Position numbers and translations under genes: made by a program. A stretch of 64,000 bases of DNA from Taxillus chinensis (Eukaryota > Streptophyta > Magnoliopsida > Santalales > Loranthaceae), in assembly GCA_023512835.1 (NCBI GenBank), contig CM042091.1, positions 48,313,284-48,377,283 of the forward strand. The letters run 5' to 3'. The notes under the pieces are model-generated. The model was not told the DNA's origin. It saw nothing but the letters and a program-made list of their open reading frames with translations, and ran no database searches. Positions within the stretch are counted from its first letter, which is position 1; each line of letters starts with the position of its first letter. Below are positions 22,609 through 34,710 of the stretch, piece by piece.

Positions 22609-23921
22609 GTTAGCTGGTTTATGATTCTTCTATGGATAACTATGATGGAAGTAGTAATAAAGAAGATGACAATATGGAATGAGAGTGATAGTAAGAGTTA
22701 TAATGAACTATCAGATAAATCAGAGATGTGAGTAAATGCTCTTTGCTTAACATATCTCAGATGTAAAAGGAATGATCTATGATAGTTTGGATTGTGGAAA
22801 ACAACACAGAGATTAGACTCGATGACAGTGCTGGATCTTTGATGAACAAGAGTTTGTGATTAATTAGAAGGATTGTTCTTGTTCAGATCAACACGGCGCA
22901 CAACACTTAGAAGAATTCTCTCGGAGTCTCTCTCTATAGTGTTGAAACTCTTACGTATAATTCTGCAAAAGATGAAGTAATGTAAAAGATTCTATTTGTT
23001 TCATACACAGAAGAATGTATATTCAATTCTGAGTTCCTTGCTTTTTGTGAGAGTTGACTTTATTCTTTCTCTTTTTTGCGTGTGAGAGATAATTGTTTAA
23101 GGATAAAGTGCGTGTGCGCCATGTTTACATCCCAACAGTCTGATTTCCCGCCACTGAAAATGCGAAGTACGGGGGATGGGTGATCCGCTTCGATTTGGCA
23201 GATCTGTTGCTCATACTACGTCGTTGATCTTGGCCGTTCATCTATTGTGGTGGTTGGCAGTAATTAATGCGACATTAAATGCGCTCAACTGCTCAGAACG
23301 CCGTAGGGTTACTGTATAAACCCTAGCTGACGATATCGCTAAGTTGGGATACTTAGGGTATACTTAGGGTTGCACATTTGCCTCGAAGGTGGGTGCCTCG
23401 TAGGTTTGGTGACTCGAAGATTTTGGGTAGAGCCTTGTAAAAGTTGTGAAATTTTGCTTCAGGCTTTACGACGTTAATTTCTACGAGTCTACGACTCACA
23501 TATCTTCGAGTCTTCGAGGCTAGAGTTCAAGTTAGATTAGGTCTTTTGTGTCACTTTATTAACTATAAGTCTACGACTTTACGAGTTTACGACTCTATGA
23601 GTCTGTGACTCTCCTAATGACTTTTAGAGTGACTTCTTTGTAGTGCACTTAATCTACCCGTTGTTATAGCTACAAGTCTATCACCCTAACTCTACGAGTT
23701 TACGGCCTTCGGGTCTCTCAGTTTACATTACTTGACTAAGGGGCTCTTCGACTCTATGAGTGAACATAGGATCATTGACTCTACGAGTCTTCGACCCTAA
23801 AAATCTTCGACTTTGCATGTCTTCCTTAGTCTTTCGCAGTTGCTCACAAACTGAGTCTCCGTATTCTTCGAGTTTACGACTCTACGGCTTCGATCGTTCA
23901 GCTATAACTCTTAGCCTCCAA
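22609..23921 (-). repeat. LTR-like repeat with CTACGAGTC runs (left half, split by B2)
   Basis: From about 23400 on it is filled with imperfect CTACGAGTCTTCGA-type words, the same style as the U3 of family A (7500-7830, same orientation). It is cut at 23921 by solo LTR B2 and resumes at 26059 with the same words, ending TTTCCAACA near 26263. The left end is unclear. No coding. Confidence 0.5.
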
Positions 23922-26058
23922 TGTAAAGACTCGTATTTGGATAGTGTTGAGAGATAGCCATTCTATGGGAATGCAACTATCTCGACGGTAGTGTAGTCGT
24001 CGATGTGAGTATTTTGATAGTACTTGGGCCCGATTCGAGTCGGGGCCCCGAGTGGCTCAATTGTCGACTTTTTGGTGTTTATTAGTTGACTTTGCATTTA
24101 AGCGGTCATTTGAGTGTGATAATATCTGAATAGTGTTGTGCTCGTCATTTTGAGCGTTTTGACTGTAATTTGACTCAATTTGGAGTTTGGGACATTGCAG
24201 GCCAATTATTGTGTCAGGAGGTCAATTATTGACTGGGTCAATTATTGACTAGGTCAATTAGTGGTCAATGATTGGCAGAAATATAAATAAAATGAAAAGT
24301 AAGAGCTTTCATTAGTGGTTAAGAACTGATTTATATCAGTTTGGATATGTGTTTCTGTGATCTAGGGTTGTTTAAGTGTGTACTTCATGAGGGTTGAGAA
24401 GTCAACGATGGAAATCTGGATTTAGATCTAGATTTCTGGAAATCTGCAATTATGTGCGTATTTCTGTTGTTACTGTGCGATTTAGAGGCGTTTAGGACGT
24501 GTTTTGAGGTAGATATTATAGTCTGTTGCGTAAAATGTGTGTTTGAGAGCGTCTGGGGGTCGTTGGGTTGATTCCAGACGAAGAACAGGAAAAAACGATA
24601 ATGAACAGTCCCCTCGGCGAACTATTGGGGTGAAAGGACGAAGACCCAAAGATTTAGGTCGAAGGGTCGAAGATTCTAGGTCGTAGGGTCGAAAGTCCGT
24701 AGACCCGTAGTTGTAGGGTCGAAGATCTAAAGGTCGAAGGTCGTAGGTAGAAGGTCGCAACTTCGAGTCTTCGAGGCCGCAATTCTGCAGCTACGAGTCG
24801 AAGTCCTGAAGCTACGAGTCAGGAAGTTCTGTGGCTTTAAGCCAGTGCAACTACACTAGACTGGACCATTTACATTGTAAACCAATAAAGTATTATACTT
24901 AAGTTACAATGTAAATAACGAAATACCCCCTATTTGGATTTAAAGAAAAATACTAGAAAATTAAATTCTCACTCCTTCAAAATGTGAAAATTGGGTTTTA
25001 GTGTAAAATCTCGGAAAAATCCAGTTTTTCGTAGAGGTGAATTTTTGGAAAGTGAGCTTAGACATCTCAAAAAAATCTCCAAAAATCAGATTATCTTAGT
25101 TATGATATGGGAACCCAATGCCGAGACTTTTTATTTCAAGAAAACAACTCCTATGGGTATCTCCCTCCTTGGCCAAGAAATGATGATCGATTTGTGAAGA
25201 CTGGCTTCAGTTATAAAGGGAGTATGGTGAACCTTAATGTCATATTGGTGTCGGTATGTTGGTCTAAGGAATTGGGGCTTGGGCTCTATGACTTGTTGGG
25301 TTCTCACCGTGAAGCACAGATGATGCTATGTGGTTGACGGGGCCAGCATATACGTGGATGGCAAGCCTGTGTGGTACTGTAGCCGAGCATATTGCGTTGT
25401 GGCCATGGCAGGTATATGTGCCGATAGCAGGCCTGTGTGGCACTGTGTCCGGGCATATAGCATTGTGGTAGGGCTGAGTGCCCTGAGCTGGGATCCCGTA
25501 GAGGATCATGGACAAGCTATCCTATCTGGTAGGCTGGGTCTTGATGTTTGTTTGCAGGTTGTGTCCTGATGATTGTGCATACTACACAATGCACGAGTAC
25601 ACTGAGCATATAGACTTGTATATTTGCATAATGTGGAGTTTTGGGGTCACCTACTGAGCTTGTCGCTCACCCCTACTTGTTGTTTACCTTTTTCAGGTGT
25701 GACCCGAGACTAGTGGACTTTTTTTCAGGAGGACGTGCCCACTACTCTAATGTATGATACATCATTGTATTCTGTATTGTTGTGTATTATATCCCAGACA
25801 TAGGTCCGTGGACAGTTATATTTGCATACTGTTTGTGATGTGATGTCTGTATGACTGTTTGACTTATTGTATGCATGATGATATATGGGAAAGTACAAGA
25901 TTACCTTTGATGTATGACTATACAGGGTTGCATGATTGAGATAGCACCCGCGGTGTAGTCTCTATTGGTCATAGTCACTAACCCCTTGACCTTTCGGGTG
26001 CAGGCAAGGGAAAGTCATGTTCCCGGTTCCGGGTTCCCTGGAATTTGGGGGCGTGACA
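23922..26058 (+). repeat. LTR family B, copy B2: solo LTR with TCCAA target duplication
   Basis: 2.14 kb, starts TGTAAAGACTCG and ends GGGGGCGTGACA, with TCCAA on both sides (23917-23921 and 26059-26063). A TATA-like TATAAATAA is at about 24292, and GAAGGTCGTAGG-type repeats are at 24610-24830. It aligns with B1 (for instance the TATTTCAAGAAAA block, 9952 and 25132). No internal coding region is attached. Confidence 0.9.
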
Positions 26059-26263
26059 TCCAAGATCTCTGAGTCTGTGACGTCTGACAATTTCTTTAGA
26101 TTAACTGTATCTGTTTCTACGACCCTTGAGTCTATGACTCTACGAGTCTTTGAGCTACAGTTTCAATTCTATTTGCCAGTCTTAATTGCATCGACTCTTA
26201 ACCTTCGACCTACGAGTCATGCGAGTCTCCAGTTTGGTAGCTTCATCAAATCCTATATTTCCA
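26059..26263 (-). repeat. LTR-like repeat with CTACGAGTC runs (right half)
   Basis: Continues the unit cut at 23921 (GACTCTACGAGTCTTTGAG) and ends with CCAACA, a plausible LTR end. Confidence 0.45.
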
Positions 26264-26339
26264 ACAGATATTTTCATCTAAGCCTTTTCTAGGAATTCTT
26301 CAATACAATTTCGCATTGAAGAATGTTCAACGATGACTA

Positions 26340-27330
26340 TTACAAATACTCAAGTCCTCAGTTATAAGAATTAAAACGAAGTTCAAGAATTTTTGGTCTC
26401 CCCTTTAACTAATGCAAATGTTTTAGGGAATAAGCCATTATTGTTATCAATCCCAATAATTGTTAGTAGATGGCCCCATATATTATTTTCAAAAAACATC
26501 CATCAACTCCAATAATTTCTAAAACCAACAGAGAAGCCTTTTGTCACAACCTCAAGATATATATATAGTGTCTTCAAGAGACAAAATTATTCAACTTAAC
26601 AATAATAGTTAATCTAGGATTAGTCCTTTATAGCTCTTTTTTATAACTACATAATCTAAGTACTACTCCATGTCTATACCTTTTATTAATTCTAGAGCTA
26701 CCTTTTTATATCTCAGCTTATTATACCTCACTCAATGACCATTTTGGATCTTCCCTAAACATGCCTAAGTAATTTGTTGTTATCCACTTGGCGATACAGT
26801 GCAGGTTTTTGTAGACTTTACAACAATTGTTTTCAATAGCATAATTGTTAAATTGAGAAGCTCTCCCAAATTTGTCAGTTGATTCGTAGATCCTAAATGG
26901 GTAGAATTTATCCTTACATCTTGCAATAAGTCTAGACTTGTTATTTGTTGGAAAATATATCAAATATCTACTCTGCCTTAAGTATGCTCAACAAGCTTCT
27001 TTCAACTGAGATAATGACTAAAATTGTAGCCCTACTTTGGAAGTTGGATTACCCATACTAGTGACTACATTAAACTCAAGATAAGTAAGGTCATCTTCAT
27101 TGCTATGGGATACATCGTCTTCACCAACCTCCAAGTTAACCTCTACTTCTTTTTGTATATATCTCTCAAGCCTTTTATCCACATGCCTCTCCAAAATTAA
27201 CTCATCATCATTAATCTCTTCATCAATGTCATAATCCTCATCTTCAAAGCTTCTATCAGTTTCAAAGTCCTCAAGTCCTACTTGTTCATTTCTAAATTCT
27301 TTGCCTTTTCAATACTTTCATTTGTATCCT
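26340..27330 (-). pseudogene. Mutator-like (MULE) transposase relic
   Basis: Minus strand, read over several frames. An acidic stretch (about 27300-27080) is followed by the MuDR-type DNA-binding region: NKSRLIARCKDKFYPFRIYE, then CCKVYKNLHCIAKWI and FREDPKWSLSE (frame 26963-26721). Further on are SYKKEL..RTNP (about 26630) and, near 26520-26400, VDGCFLK, LLTIIGIDNNNGLFP and ALVKGETK, the start of the DDE catalytic domain. In the family this region binds element ends and cuts DNA; the VDG Asp is the first catalytic residue. Stops and frame changes break the frame, and the rest of the DDE domain and the SWIM zinc finger are absent. Flanking ~45-bp direct repeats (TTTTCTAGGAATTCTTCAAT..., 26285 and 27438) may mark how it arrived. 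Confidence 0.75.
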
Positions 27331-27929
27331 CATACTAAACACATATGTCTACATACTTTTAGCTTGGCGTGTTATTCACTATGTCTAATATATTTGTGTT
27401 TGATTTTATTTTCTATAGGGTATTTTCATCTAAACATTTTCTAGGAATTCTTCAATGCAATTTCGCATTTTCATACTGCCAATAGCTTAAGTAGTGGAAG
27501 AAGCTCATGTTTGGACATTTTATCACTATCTAACCAATCAAAATGCGCAACACTCCCACTACTGTATAGAACTCTCTTTCGATGATGCTCAAATGCTCAA
27601 CCATACATAAACTTAATAGAGTAATATTTGAGAGTTGTTTGTTGGTTGAGTGTAGTTAAAAAGTGATGATTGACAAAAAATAAAGTGGTAGTAAGAGAAA
27701 TAAGTTATACAATATACACTCCATAATATAATAATTGAAATTATAAAAGAATAATAAAAGTAGTTCAAATATTAAACATTCAAGCTCACAAAAAATTAAC
27801 TAAATTATAAATTATATAAAAAAGCAAAAACTAAATGACTTGAAATTTCAATATATTCATTCATAAAGTTCATTTGCAACAAAAGCAACACCAATAAGAA
27901 GATCAAACAACTGATAATCTCAAAGATCA
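27331..27929. other. AT-rich spacer
   Basis: Contains the second copy of the ~45-bp direct repeat (about 27424-27465) and otherwise only AT-rich DNA. Confidence 0.4.
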
Positions 27930-30659
27930 TGCAACCCAGATTTCTGACCCTTAGAAACCGGTTAGTGAATCCCCGTGTCCGCACCCGAAGGGTCAAGGGG
28001 TTGGTGACAAGCACCGAAAGAGACAAATCCACGAGTACTGTCTCACTTACAAACCAGTACAATCATACATCACGGGTAATCATGTACACAACCATCAAAC
28101 CATATCATTCAACGCAGTATATCAGAATATAAATATACGAGGAACCATACTACACCATACCTTAGAGTACGGACAAGCAAAGTCTTCCTAGAAAGAAAGC
28201 CTCCATTAGCCTTAATAACACCGGAAAAGCAAATAACAACAAACAACAAACACAAAAAATAGTAGGGGTGAGTCATAAGCTCAGGAGGTGACCTATAACT
28301 CTACATCTTACCATGCAATACATGCATAATGCACAAGCAAATAAACAACAAACATCAGGATCACCAGCTCAAGGCATGCAACCCAAGTAACTCACCTCAA
28401 TCACAATTATCACACCAGGACATCCTATCCATATCAGGACTCAGCATGTCCCTCACCATCCAAAAAGGATCACTAGAAAATCACATAAGGAAGCACAATC
28501 ACAACTACACATGCTACCAAAACCATAGCCACACAGGTTTCTACAATCATAGCCACACAGGTTATATCAGTCTCAGGACGCAGCTTGTCCCTATTAGGAC
28601 AACTTGTCCACGATCCTCAACAGGATCCTAGCTCATCAAGAGCTCATCAGGCCGTAGCCTCACCCAATAGTGTACATCACAAACCTAAGGGCCTTAGCCA
28701 CTTGTCACACTCACGCAAGGGTACAACCACATAAAGCTCAACTCAGCTTAAGCTCAACCATCGAATATGCCACCAGGCACAATCAAACATATCACATGGA
28801 CCAGAGAGTCCCACATGTCACATAAATATCACATAGAGATATACAAGCAAACATCATATATCACAATAGACCCAAAGGTCCCACACAGTACACATATGTA
28901 TATAAGCTAACCATAGTAGAAAACAAAACAAACCATGATGCTCTCACGGTGCCGACCACCCTCACCGCCCCAATGGCACCTTAGCCCTCATGGCCCAACC
29001 ATAACTTCAAATAAACCATGACAAACCACAAAGTTTTCGTCACATAACCTCATTAGGCTCTCACAGTGCCTGTTAACACCTCATGGACTCCTTTAAGCCC
29101 AAAATTATCCCAAACAATCTACAACGGAGAATATTATATTTCTCTCATACAGGATTTCCCATGGAAACCCCAACAATAACCAAAGTCATAGTTTCGAACC
29201 TCCTCCAACTCGAAGTTAAACACATATGCGGCGGACAAACTAATGTCATAACACCGCTAAACAACTCATAATATAACTCACGAATCCAAGGTCCCCCAAT
29301 CATGCAACGTAATGCATAATATAGCAACACAAGTCCACCACTAGGGTTTCACAACACTCCTTCTGTAACAGAGGCCAATCTCCACAAATCTATACTTATA
29401 TCTTGACCAAAAGAGAAGATTTTCGTAGAAAGCATTTTCTTGAAATGAAAAGTTCTGGTAATAGTTCCTCATATCATAACTAAGAAAATTTGATTTTTAG
29501 GGATTTTTCTGAGAGGACTAACCCTAGTGCGCAAATGGTCACCTCAAACCAAAAACTTGATTTTTCCGGGATTCAATACTAATTCCCAATTTTCATATTT
29601 TGAAGGAGTGAGAATTTGATTTTATAGTATTTTTCTTTGAATCTAAATGAGGGTATTTCCTTATTTACATTGTAACTTAAGTATAATACTTAAGTATAAT
29701 ACTTAAATGTGGAGAGACATAAATGTTTACAATGTACATAATTTAGTCCAGTGAAACTAGAACTGCACCAGAAATGCACTGCCTAACTACTCGACGCACT
29801 TGCTCGAGACACCCTGCTTGAGGCTTTGCTCGACGCTCCCTGCTCGAAGCCCTCTGCTCGATGCTCTACTCGAGGCTACCTTGACGCTCAAGCCTCAAGT
29901 AGTGTCGAGTAGTCCCCCAATCGCAATTTGACGACTGCGTTCTTCCTAGTTTCATCTCAAAACTCAATTATACCAATTAAATCTCCACTTTTAAGCAATG
30001 ATTCATCCCAAAAATGAGTTGCCAACTCATTTTAGCCATATTAGGTTACAAAAACAACATTAATTCAAAGTTTAACACACAAAATCAAATTTCCCCAACT
30101 TTTTAGGGCTCATCCTCAAATCTATGATTTCACCCAAATCATGTTTACTAATCCCACTAGGATGCATGTCGAAAGAGATCGAATCACCTACCTAGAAGTA
30201 CTATCACAAATCAGATAGCCATAAATCGCCAAACCATGGCCCCAAGCTCCAAGCTCCTCAAGCTCTAAGCTCTTCTCCACACACAGTCTCCACGCACAAC
30301 CCGAATGAATGTGACTACGTTCTCTCTCTTTCTTCCAACTATTTATATTCCTAGATATTCCTTAATTAATAAACACCCAAAAATCATAAATGACCTCCTG
30401 AGATTTAGCTCAATCACTGTTAAAATGCTCAAAATAACGAGCACATTACTATTCAGATATTTTCCAACCCAATTGACTGCTCAAACACAAGGTCAACCAA
30501 TAGACATCGAGAAAGTCAACAATCGGACCACTCGAGAAAGTCAACAATCGGGCCCAAGTACTGTCAAAATTCTCACATCGACGGCCACAATACCGTCCAG
30601 ATGTCTTTAGCATCAGAAAAAAGTTATCTCTCACCCCTACCCAAATACGGGTCTTTACA
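27930..30659 (-). repeat. LTR family B, copy B3 (long, reverse)
   Basis: On the minus strand it starts TGTAAAGACCCGTATTTGGG (30659) and ends AGAAATCTGGGTTGCA (27930). A TATA box (minus-strand ATATAAATAG, about 30338-30347) and GAGCAGGG-type repeats (29790-29900) sit as in B1. At 2.73 kb it is longer than B1 and B2; the extra length lies in the 3' half (about 28100-29300). The flanks GATCA and ATATT do not match, so no target duplication remains. No coding. Confidence 0.8.
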
Positions 30660-32338
30660 ATATTGGTGGTATAATATGAAAATCTCACTGTTCTATCGAT
30701 GCAAGGAAACCCGATTAAAATTTCGCATTTATGGGTTTGAGACTTTAGACTACATCTTTCAATATAGGCAGTCTCATTAATATCCAATAATTATTCAAAT
30801 TATAAAATATATTTATTATTTAAATTTTAAAAACTGTATTCTATTCATTTTAAAATTTAGCTTATCCTCCTTAGAGCATCTACAAATGGTAACAAGCTAA
30901 ATTGATAGCTAAAACTATATTTAGCTTGCTACAATAATGTTTTAGTTAATAGTGCTCCAATTGCACTTTTTTTTTTGCTTAAGTATCAATTTTCCCAATT
31001 TATCATTAGCTTCCACATTGTGATAGAGCTTCCATGTTGTGATAGAGCTATCGTCTTTGCCCTTATCTTAATTCATTATTGCCTAGCTCCAAGCACATCC
31101 GAACTAAGCTAACGAGACACCAACATCACCCAACCTCACTATTATGCCATCAACTGACCCCATTCTAATCGCAACCAAACACTGTTTGATCTATTCCTTC
31201 GTTATAATGTGCTAACGAAGCACTTCACCATGGCCAATATGGCACCAAAGATTACCCCTCTCCCTTATGATTCTAGTTCCCGGCCCCTCTCCCTTCATCT
31301 CCTCTAGGTCCAACTCATTGTCGCCTTATATCTTTCTCTGATTTCTAGCTACCACCGTCGTATAGACCTTGCACTCGTTCGTTACAGGCTGCTACAACGG
31401 TGGCGGTGATCTCCAGTCGGATCTTTAGCATGGGCTCTCATCCAAGCACCATCGAGATGGGGTATTCCGTGTTCGTGACCCTCCCGAAGGACATCGTGTT
31501 TTTGGTAGGGCTGCTCATGAAAGTCTAGTGGGGGCTAGTAGAGAGGGACTCATAGGAATCCAAGGGCAACGGAGACTTACAAAGGGTATGTTAGGGCTTT
31601 GGATGAATGGTATGACATCACATTGTAGTTAAAAAGTAAAATTTTATGTAAATTTATCATAAATTATTGTTTTAGCTTTTATCCTTTGCTTGGTTACTAT
31701 AGTTAGGTCTAGCATTGAAAAGGTATTGAATTTTTTTTCCATGACTTCGTTCATATGAAAAATCTAAGGAAATGGTGTCAAAAGAACTGTTCCAAAATAC
31801 GTCAAATCATTCCACACCCCATTTATCATGAAAACATAAGAAAAATATACAGTAATACTTAATTGATAAAACTATCTTTTATTTGTCAACTACCATTAAT
31901 CATAAAAATAAATGTCAAAGAGTAAGATTGATGTTTCAAATAATATTATTATTTTATTTTTTTTATTATAAATTTAATTAAATTTAAAAAAAATTGATCT
32001 CTTTTCTATCATAATCAAATAATTATTTATTTTATTTTATTTTCAATTATTTTCTTTCCGTCCCTTTTTTCACTTCAAATTCTTATATATTTTGGTCAAA
32101 AAGATATACATCACTTTTAACGTATATACGAGCTATTGGACAGATTTTTTTGAAATATGACTTTTAACGTATGATATACATCACCGTTGCGATCCAACCC
32201 GACCGGTCACTCATTCGGATGCGGAGTCAGGCGCATGTTTACAGTTTAGATTCTGCGCATTATTGGCTGCTGCTGCTGCAGCAGCATCTTCCAAATCATT
32301 CTATGCGTTGTTGGTGCCTTAATTTTGTCGCCCATCAC
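30660..32338. other. Intergenic DNA upstream of the first lectin receptor kinase
   Basis: No gene recognised. The patch 31120-31620 is less AT-rich and may be a decayed gene piece, but no protein match could be read. The last few hundred bases should hold the promoter of the receptor kinase; no TATA box stands out. Confidence 0.45.
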
Positions 32339-34432
32339 ATGGAGCATGATATGTTAATGTTATCATCGTGGATTCTATTTTCTTTGGTTACTGCTTTCTC
32401 GGTCTCTATCTCAGCGCAGCAGTTCTTTTATGGCGGATTCAAAGGAGCCAACACCAACAACAGCATAAGCCTTAGCGGGGTGGCAAGAGTTAACGAACAA
32501 GGCGTACTGAAGCTAACAACCGAGGAACACAGAGTTGTAGGCCGCGTTTTCCACTCCGAGCCTCTCCCCTTCAAGGCCGCCGACGGATCTGTCCATTCCT
32601 TCTCCTCTTCCATCGTCTTCGCCTTCGTCCCCGAATACCCAAAACTCGGAGGCCATGGCATGGCCTTCGCCATTTCGCCCACCAGAGACCTCAGCCGGGG
32701 GCTCCCCACGCAGTACTTCGGCCTCTTCAACGACGCTAACGACGGAAACTTCTCCAACCACATCTTCGCAGTCGAATTCGACACCTGCACGGACATGGAT
32801 GTCGGCGACATCGACAGCAACCATGTTGGCATCGACATCAACGGTGTACGGTCCAACTATTCTGTTACAGCAGCCTATTACATCGAGGAGGAGGGCGAGG
32901 GTGAGGGCGAGGGCGAGGGCGAGGACAGGAGGACTATGGGTAAGAATAAGCATTCGTCGGTGTTCGCGAAACGGAATCTGAGCCTCGGCAGCGGGAGTCG
33001 GATTCAGTCTTGGATCGATTACGACTCTTCAGAGCATCTTCTGAATGTGACGCTATCGCCGTCTTCGGAGAAGCCTAGAATCCCACTCCTGTCTTACCGG
33101 TTGGATCTGTCGCCGATTCTGGAAGAGGAGATGTATGTGGGGTTGTCGTGTTCCACGGGGCTGATAGCCAGCTCTCACTACGTGTTTGGATGGAGCTTCA
33201 AGATGAACGGAGAGGCTCAATCCTTCCATCTCTCCTCTCTGCCTTCGCTTCCTCGCCCCGCCAAAACTAAGCACGGCACTCCTCCCCTGATGATAATCCT
33301 AGTCTCCGTGTTAAGCACTGTCTTCTCTATTTGCACAATCGCGTCTGCCATTATTGTGGTGATGAAAATTAGGAACAAAGCCTCCTCCGATGATGTCATG
33401 GAACCCTGGGAATTGGAGCCGGGCTTGCATCGGTACTCGTACCAAGAACTGAAGCGAGCCACGAAGGGTTTCAGGGACAAGGAGTTGCTGGGGCACGGCG
33501 GGTTCGGCCGCGTTTACAGAGGCGTTTTGCTGGATTCTAAGAATACCCAAGTCGCCGTGAAGCGAATTTCCCCGGACTCGAAGCAGGGATTGCTGGAATT
33601 CGTTTCGGAAATCGACAGCATCGGGCGGCTCAGCCACAGGAACTTGGTGAAGCTCCTCGGATGGTGTCGCCACCGAGACGACCTTATCCTTGTCTACGAT
33701 TACATGCCCAATGGGAGCTTGGATAAGTTTTTGTTTGACGAGTCACAACCGACGGTGCTGAGCTGGGAACAGAGGTTCAGAGTCCTCAAAGGCGTCGCTT
33801 CCGCACTACTGTACTTGCACGAGGGCTACCAGCAGGTGGTGATTCACAGGGACGTGAAGGCCAGCAACGTGATGCTAGACGCCGACCTGACCGGCCGACT
33901 CGGAGACTTCGGGCTCGCTCGACTCAACCAGCGCGGAGCCGTCCCGACCACGACTCGGGTGGTGGGGACGCTGGGTTACCTCGCGCCGGAGCTCCCGCGG
34001 ACGGGGAAGGCGACGCCGGCGACGGACGTGTACGCTTTCGGCGCGCTGCTGCTGGAGGTGGCGTGCGGGCGGAGGCCCGTAGATCACGGGGCGGCGCAGC
34101 CGGGGGATGTGCTGCTGGTGGACTGGGTGTGGGACAGGTGGCGGGAGGGAAGGGCGGTTGAGGCGGTGGACCCCAGGTTGATGGGGCGGTACGACGCCGT
34201 AGAGGCGGTGACGGTGTTGAAGCTGGGGGTGATGTGTTCCAGCTGCGCGGTGGCGGCGCGTCCGAGCATGAGGGAGGTGGTGAGGCATTTGGAAGGGGAG
34301 GCCGCTTTACCGGAGGAACTGAGGCCGCCGGCAGAGTATGCCGGAGTTGGAGGAAACGGCGAGAAGGAAGCATTCGTGGGCGCGTTGGCAAGCTTGTGGC
34401 CTTTTTCTAGCACGTCTTCGCCTCGCCCCTAA
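32339..34432 (+). CDS. L-type lectin receptor kinase (LecRK-A)
   Basis: Single exon, 697 residues from the ATG at 32339; an ATG at 32351 is equally good. The open frame extends to 32171, but only these starts place a signal peptide (LMLSSWILFSLVTAFSVS) at the N-terminus. Order: legume-lectin domain (about 28-270), membrane span (about 316-342, IILVSVLSTVFSICTIASAI), Ser/Thr kinase (about 375-650). The kinase has GHGGFG (385-390), Lys408 in VAVK, HRDVKASN with Asp505, DFG with Asp523, and GTLGYLAPE, so it should be active. The family senses extracellular signals (extracellular ATP for some members) at the plasma membrane. Odd points: the lectin metal-site stretch reads VEFDTCTDMD where relatives usually have Asn as the metal ligand, and an acidic Glu-Gly run (residues 183-196) from a GAGGGC microsatellite sits in the lectin domain. 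The 3' half is strongly GC-rich. Confidence 0.92.
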   Translation: MEHDMLMLSSWILFSLVTAFSVSISAQQFFYGGFKGANTNNSISLSGVARVNEQGVLKLTTEEHRVVGRVFHSEPLPFKAADGSVHSFSSSIVFAFVPEYPKLGGHGMAFAISPTRDLSRGLPTQYFGLFNDANDGNFSNHIFAVEFDTCTDMDVGDIDSNHVGIDINGVRSNYSVTAAYYIEEEGEGEGEGEGEDRRTMGKNKHSSVFAKRNLSLGSGSRIQSWIDYDSSEHLLNVTLSPSSEKPRIPLLSYRLDLSPILEEEMYVGLSCSTGLIASSHYVFGWSFKMNGEAQSFHLSSLPSLPRPAKTKHGTPPLMIILVSVLSTVFSICTIASAIIVVMKIRNKASSDDVMEPWELEPGLHRYSYQELKRATKGFRDKELLGHGGFGRVYRGVLLDSKNTQVAVKRISPDSKQGLLEFVSEIDSIGRLSHRNLVKLLGWCRHRDDLILVYDYMPNGSLDKFLFDESQPTVLSWEQRFRVLKGVASALLYLHEGYQQVVIHRDVKASNVMLDADLTGRLGDFGLARLNQRGAVPTTTRVVGTLGYLAPELPRTGKATPATDVYAFGALLLEVACGRRPVDHGAAQPGDVLLVDWVWDRWREGRAVEAVDPRLMGRYDAVEAVTVLKLGVMCSSCAVAARPSMREVVRHLEGEAALPEELRPPAEYAGVGGNGEKEAFVGALASLWPFSSTSSPRP

Positions 34433-34710
34433 CACGCACGCTATCCAGGAGGCTTGTTATGGCTAGTTTGTTTAATTTCGTTTATAAACGCATTTTACTA
34501 TATATTAATTGATTCTAAGTGTTGGGAAACCATCATTATTATGATTTATGAGTATGTTTTCATGTTTCTATTGTTAGCTTGTGATGATCTCCCACACAAA
34601 AAGCAGATGATCAACTAAAACGGTTCGAATCATAGGCGAATCAAACGCTGATTTATGTTTATTTTACCTTATAAAATCAAATATTTGCAGCTTTTTGGTA
34701 AGTGATTGGC

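Noticed and set aside
32171..32338. Upstream extension of the LecRK-A frame
   Set aside because: The extra 56 residues would bury the signal peptide; the ATG at 32339 or 32351 gives a normal N-terminus.
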